Source: an uncultured Saprospiraceae bacterium
Lineage (GTDB): Bacteria > Bacteroidota > Bacteroidia > Chitinophagales > Saprospiraceae
Direction of reading: 5' to 3'
DNA length: 17,714 nucleotides
Assembly (NCBI GenBank): GCA_937973565.1
Contig: CALJKQ010000328.1
Span: 1-17,714, forward strand
The position numbers and the translations under genes were made by a program. Positions 14,489-17,714 of the stretch are shown here, one piece after another; within the stretch, counting starts at the first letter, position 1, and each line of letters opens with the position of its first letter. Below the pieces are notes generated by a model, which saw only the letters and a list, made by a program, of their open reading frames with translations, searched no databases and was not told the origin of the DNA.

Positions 14489-16954
14489 CTATTTGTCATC
14501 CAAAATTTTATCGATCCTGGCTGCCATATCGTCGTAGTGATAACGCGTCAGCTTATCGTTTGATTTGGCTGCTCTAAAGCGGGCTCTCAGATCTTTCAAG
14601 GTTCCCCTTGCCAGTGCCTTAATATCGGTATGTTCGACTGCATTATCAGGGTTTTCGAGTAGTCTCTGCAGTGCCTCAATAAAGGTACGTTGGAGGTTTC
14701 TGCGGTATAGGGTAATTTCACCTCCTTTGCCCACCTCCCTGTAAATATTGGCTACCAGATCGTCCATCATTTCCGAAAGGGAATAAGCAGCACTGCCGTT
14801 AAGAGCATTGTTTTCTACCATGCGCTTCATCCTTTCTGCAAAAAAGAGCTGGGCCAGGGTTTGATCCTGCATAGATCGGATCCTTTCTGCCATGCCGGTT
14901 TCTTCAATTCTATGTAAAATGCTGGCGTCAATCAACCAATTGGGAGTATCAAACAATTGTTTGTTGAGGAAGTTGATGGCATCTTTTTGTTTGGCCTTTT
15001 CAACGTGTTTGTATATGGGTTCACCCTGATCAAAGGTTTTGTAATATTCATACACTCCTCCCACATTGGCACTAACGTGACCAATATATCTTCTGAACTG
15101 AACCACCACGTTGTCGTACAACTCTTTGAGTTCTGTATAATCTTTGGTCTCTTCACCTGTCCATTGTATAAGATTGGGAACAATGCGCTTCAGATTTTCA
15201 ATGCCCAATTCAGATGCACGCATGCTGTTGTCTCCCAAATCTTCGGTCTGTGCGGTTGGATCCGTAGGCATACCTCTTTGTCGGCCAAATCTATAAATGG
15301 GATTATTGGCTCTTTCTTTGATCCAGCCGTTTAAAGTATTCCTTTCTGACACTGGATCTTTAACACCATCAATGAGTTTATATCCAAAAATGATCGACCA
15401 GTCATCGTATGGTCCAATGTCAGGCATCAAACCAACTTTGCCGTCCTGAGGCTGGGCTACGTAATTAAATCGGGCATAATCCATGATTGAGGGTGCGGTT
15501 CCCATCTTCGTGGTAAAGTTTACCGATCTCAAAGAATCTACCGGATAAGCCACACTGGCACCCATGTTGTGTGGCAAACCCAGGGTATGTCCTACTTCGT
15601 GGGCAGCTACAAAACGAATCAGTCTGCCCATAACTTCATCCTTAAACTTAGGCGACCGGGCTTCCGGATTGATGGCAGCAGTCTGGATAAAATACCAGTT
15701 GCGCAATAGGTTCATCACGTTGTGGTACCAAATGATATCAGATTCCAGGATCTCTCCCGTTCTGGGATCGTGTACGTGAGGACCCATGGCATTCTGTATG
15801 TCGGTACTCACGTATCGAATGACCGAATAACGTACATCTTCCGGACTCCAATCCGGATCTTCTTCCTTGGTAGGAGCATCTTTAGCCATAATGGCATTTT
15901 TGAAGCCGGCTTTTTCAAAGGCCTTTTGCCAGTCATTTACCCCTTGCTTCAAATAAGGCCTCCATTTCTCAGGAGTGGCAGGATCGATATAATAAACAAT
16001 GGGTTTTTTGGGCTCTACCAATTCTCCTCTGAAGTACCTGTCTTTATCTTCATCTTTGGGCTCCAACCTCCATCGGGTAATGAATCGCTGATTGGCGGCT
16101 TTCTGGGCATCCAGGCTGTAGTTGGTCTGGTTGACCGAAAAATAGCCTACCCTGGCATCAAACAACCTGGGCACCATGGGAACTTCAGGAAGCAATACGA
16201 ATGATTGGTTCATCTCTACCGACAATGTACCGGTAATTTGGTTGTCAGGCAGTGAAGAACCTGTATAAGTCAACACATGTCTCACTTCTACATTCTGGGG
16301 GAAAGACTTAATGCTGTTGACAAAAGACCTTTTTGAATCCAGGGCTTTGATGCCAAAAGTTTTCCTTTCATCCGGATCCATTGCACCAATCATATCCACA
16401 TCGGTGGTAAACAAAGGAGCTACATCGATAACAAAAGCATTTTTAGCCTCATTGTAAGCCTTGATGTCAAAGATCATGATGATTGGCTCAAAGTTGTTGT
16501 TTTTAACCGATTGGTAAATGGGATCTTCTTCACTGGCCACTGAATTATAGGAAACAGATCGCAAAAGGATTTGGTCATCCTTCTTCTGCCAACGGATCAC
16601 TTGCTGGGGTCGAGACTCTACACCTGCACCGCCAAAATTGAGGTTTTTAACAAAACCGGAAATCCTGCTTGTAATCAGGATTTCTTTATCAATTACATCC
16701 TGAGGTATTTCAAAATACCAGTTTTCTTTTACCTTGTGAGAAATGAAAAAGCCACTATCGGTAACGGCTTCGGCTGTGATGATGTCTTTGTAGGGTTTAA
16801 CCTTTTCATCCTTCTTTTTTTCATCTTTTTTAGGAGCCGGAGCCGAATCAGCCGCAGGTGCAGCCGGAGCCTTCGGAGCCGGAGGAGGTGTTGTTTTCTT
16901 ACTGCAAGAAAAAACAAATAAAAGCAGCAATGCAAATGAAATGTGTCTCAACAT
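14489..16954 (-). CDS. Lipoprotein zinc metalloprotease, DUF5117/DUF5118 type
   Basis: An 821-residue zinc-dependent metalloprotease. Residues 1-17 form a lipoprotein signal (LLLLFVFSC, lipid cysteine C17), followed by a low-complexity Pro/Ala and Lys/Asp/Glu linker (21-52). The DUF5118/DUF5117-like N-terminal half runs to about 430. The catalytic site is AAHEVGHTLGLPHN with zinc ligands H452, H456 and H462 and base E453, followed by the met-turn SIMDY (489-493), as in metzincins. The long C-terminal helical part (about 520-821) is typical of this Bacteroidota family. It probably sits on the outer membrane or periplasmic face; the substrate is unknown. The frame continues 16 codons upstream to a TTG, but that codon lies in the promoter -33 box and the ATG at 16954 gives a perfect lipoprotein start, so I use the latter. 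Confidence 0.92.
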   Translation of the reverse strand: MLRHISFALLLLFVFSCSKKTTPPPAPKAPAAPAADSAPAPKKDEKKKDEKVKPYKDIITAEAVTDSGFFISHKVKENWYFEIPQDVIDKEILITSRISGFVKNLNFGGAGVESRPQQVIRWQKKDDQILLRSVSYNSVASEEDPIYQSVKNNNFEPIIMIFDIKAYNEAKNAFVIDVAPLFTTDVDMIGAMDPDERKTFGIKALDSKRSFVNSIKSFPQNVEVRHVLTYTGSSLPDNQITGTLSVEMNQSFVLLPEVPMVPRLFDARVGYFSVNQTNYSLDAQKAANQRFITRWRLEPKDEDKDRYFRGELVEPKKPIVYYIDPATPEKWRPYLKQGVNDWQKAFEKAGFKNAIMAKDAPTKEEDPDWSPEDVRYSVIRYVSTDIQNAMGPHVHDPRTGEILESDIIWYHNVMNLLRNWYFIQTAAINPEARSPKFKDEVMGRLIRFVAAHEVGHTLGLPHNMGASVAYPVDSLRSVNFTTKMGTAPSIMDYARFNYVAQPQDGKVGLMPDIGPYDDWSIIFGYKLIDGVKDPVSERNTLNGWIKERANNPIYRFGRQRGMPTDPTAQTEDLGDNSMRASELGIENLKRIVPNLIQWTGEETKDYTELKELYDNVVVQFRRYIGHVSANVGGVYEYYKTFDQGEPIYKHVEKAKQKDAINFLNKQLFDTPNWLIDASILHRIEETGMAERIRSMQDQTLAQLFFAERMKRMVENNALNGSAAYSLSEMMDDLVANIYREVGKGGEITLYRRNLQRTFIEALQRLLENPDNAVEHTDIKALARGTLKDLRARFRAAKSNDKLTRYHYDDMAARIDKILDDK

Positions 16955-16974
16955 AAAATCACGATTTTGAAAAA

Positions 16975-17002
16975 CAAAGATAGTCAGCGAGAAAGAAGTC
17001 AA
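16975..17002 (-). promoter_or_regulatory. Promoter for the metalloprotease gene
   Basis: On the minus strand, TTG, 17 nt, then TATCTTTG, an exact TAnnTTTG box ending 20 nt before the ATG at 16954. Spacing to the -33 is slightly short. It excludes the upstream TTG start, which is the -33 itself. Confidence 0.5.
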
Positions 17003-17205
17003 CGCATTTTAGCCGGGGAATATAATTTGGAAATAACTTCCTTTTGTGCTTATAAATGAAATTTTATTCTGTAATAAGTCAAATTGTATTTTTTTAATAT
17101 GGATGTTAAATTTTCCAGATGCTCATATATCAGTCTATGTTTTGAATTTGGACTCCTTACAAGCAATAACTCTGTTGAATTGAAATGTTACTGAACAGAA
17201 GGTAA

Positions 17206-17566
17206 AAAAGTTTATACATAAATATTCACCTATCAATATCGATTAACCAGAAGGCATTTACTAGTATAATTCCTGTATTTAGAAACGCAACTTCTGATCA
17301 GCATTTTTTCATCAATACGGTCACGCTGTCCGCAATTAAAACTTTTAAAGAATTTAAAAAATATGATTATAAAACCCCAAACGATAAATGGGTTTATGGC
17401 ACCAGATTGTTGGAATGTTTGTTTTTTTTTAGAATTAAAACTCTGGGAATTAAATGAGAATCACATCTCAGAACTTGCAAAAGCTCGGTTGTTTAACAAA
17501 GTCTCCCATCTGTCAAGATTCTTTGATTGGCATCAGACAGGTATTTACTATGTAATTAATTTCTAA
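17206..17566 (+). pseudogene. Possible frameshifted gene remnant, unknown
   Basis: Two overlapping plus-strand frames look protein-like in series. The first is open from 17206 to a TGA at 17455-17457 and includes TFKEFKKYDYKTPNDKWVYG. The second, open through 17566, includes LWELNENHISELAKARLFNK and WHQTGIYYVINF. They meet at a run of nine T (17422-17430); removing one T would join them into about 120 codons. No ATG, GTG or TTG start is present in the first frame before the body. It may be a decayed gene, a homopolymer sequencing error or chance in AT-rich DNA. I do not recognise the protein. Confidence 0.25.
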
Positions 17567-17680
17567 ACCAAAGTTTTTTTTCAATACGTTAGCCGCCCTG
17601 GCTTTAGCTTCTTGTCCGCTCTGCGTCTTACAAGATCAGTTAAAAGTTATTTGCCGACACTACAGGCAATACATCCTCCT

Positions 17681-17688
17681 TATATTTG
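17681..17688 (+). promoter_or_regulatory. -7 box of a gene entering at the right edge
   Basis: TATATTTG is an exact -7 consensus, identical to the boxes of the adhesin and nagB genes, and ends 18 nt before an ATG. A TTTG occurs at 17650-17653 but 27 nt upstream, longer than usual spacing. Confidence 0.45.
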
Positions 17689-17706
17689 TTGAAAAATAAT
17701 TCACCA

Positions 17707-17714
17707 ATGAAAAT
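17707..17714 (+). CDS. First codons of a gene cut by the window edge
   Basis: ATGAAAAT at the very end reads Met-Lys-plus two bases of a third codon. The call rests on position only: an exact TAnnTTTG box lies 18 nt upstream, the same geometry as the confirmed genes here (17-22 nt for nagB, metalloprotease and symporter). MK is a common start for exported proteins, but nothing more can be said. Confidence 0.4.

Larger units (their letters stand above)
17003..17706. other. AT-rich gene-poor region
   Basis: About 700 bp between the metalloprotease promoter and the gene starting at 17707. It holds one possible frameshifted reading-frame remnant (17206-17566) and, in the last 130 bp, a somewhat more GC-rich stretch with the short inverted pair AGCC/GGCT near 17590-17603. 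A 31-codon frame at 17099-17194 has nothing to support it. No RNA gene is recognisable. Confidence 0.5.

Noticed and set aside
16955..17002. Extended N-terminus of the metalloprotease starting at TTG
   Set aside because: It would bury the lipoprotein signal behind 16 residues, and the TTG is the -33 promoter element.
17099..17194. A 31-codon plus-strand frame in the right-hand gap
   Set aside because: Too short, no promoter, no recognisable motif, and rich in rare-looking Cys/Ser content.
17590..17610. Short AGCC/GGCT dyad as a terminator
   Set aside because: Only four paired bases, no U-run following, and no credible gene ending just before it.

Overview
The window reads as a Bacteroidota chromosome, probably a Saprospiria- or Chitinophagia-like lineage (the rank below phylum is a guess). 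Three things point there. One secreted protein carries a type IX secretion system (T9SS) C-terminal sorting domain. A second secreted protein has an SprB-like repeat. Several genes are preceded by the Bacteroidota-type promoter (TTG/TTTG, about 17-19 nt, then TAnnTTTG), lying a short distance from the start codon. There is no tRNA, rRNA, CRISPR array, insertion sequence or phage gene that I can see.

Layout. 1-2348 (minus) is the N-terminal 782 residues of a large secreted, adhesin-like multidomain protein that runs off the left edge. 2537-5115 (minus) is a two-gene two-component system: a TPR-containing membrane histidine kinase and a NarL/LuxR-type response regulator joined by an ATGA overlap. 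Divergent from it, 5314-7771 (plus) is a sodium/solute symporter followed one base later by a PfkB-family sugar kinase, which looks like an uptake-and-phosphorylate pair; a DinB-like protein follows (7903-8433). 8592-10292 (plus) is a secreted family 1 pectate lyase-like protein with a T9SS tail. It converges, with only two bases between stop codons, on a glucosamine-6-phosphate deaminase fused to a PIG-L/LmbE deacetylase (10295-12244, minus). Next come an unrecognised four-helix membrane protein (12469-12813), a stand-alone ketoacyl synthase III-type enzyme (13018-14091), a repeat-filled convergent gap (14092-14488), and a large lipoprotein zinc metalloprotease of the DUF5117/DUF5118 type (14489-16954, minus). 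The right end (17003-17706) is AT-rich and gene-poor, with a possible frameshifted remnant, and ends at a predicted promoter and the first eight bases of a new gene.

How it fits together. The carbohydrate theme (symporter, sugar kinase, pectate lyase, amino-sugar deaminase/deacetylase) suits a polysaccharide-degrading heterotroph, but no SusC/SusD pair is present and the genes lie on both strands, so this is not a classical polysaccharide utilization locus. I found no convincing unknown defence or mobile system. The most interesting items are the short-repeat tracts between the convergent genes, with arms that appear to change in a compensating way; the altered catalytic motif in the deaminase half of the fusion; and the promoter geometry, which corrects several start codons and predicts a gene at the right edge.
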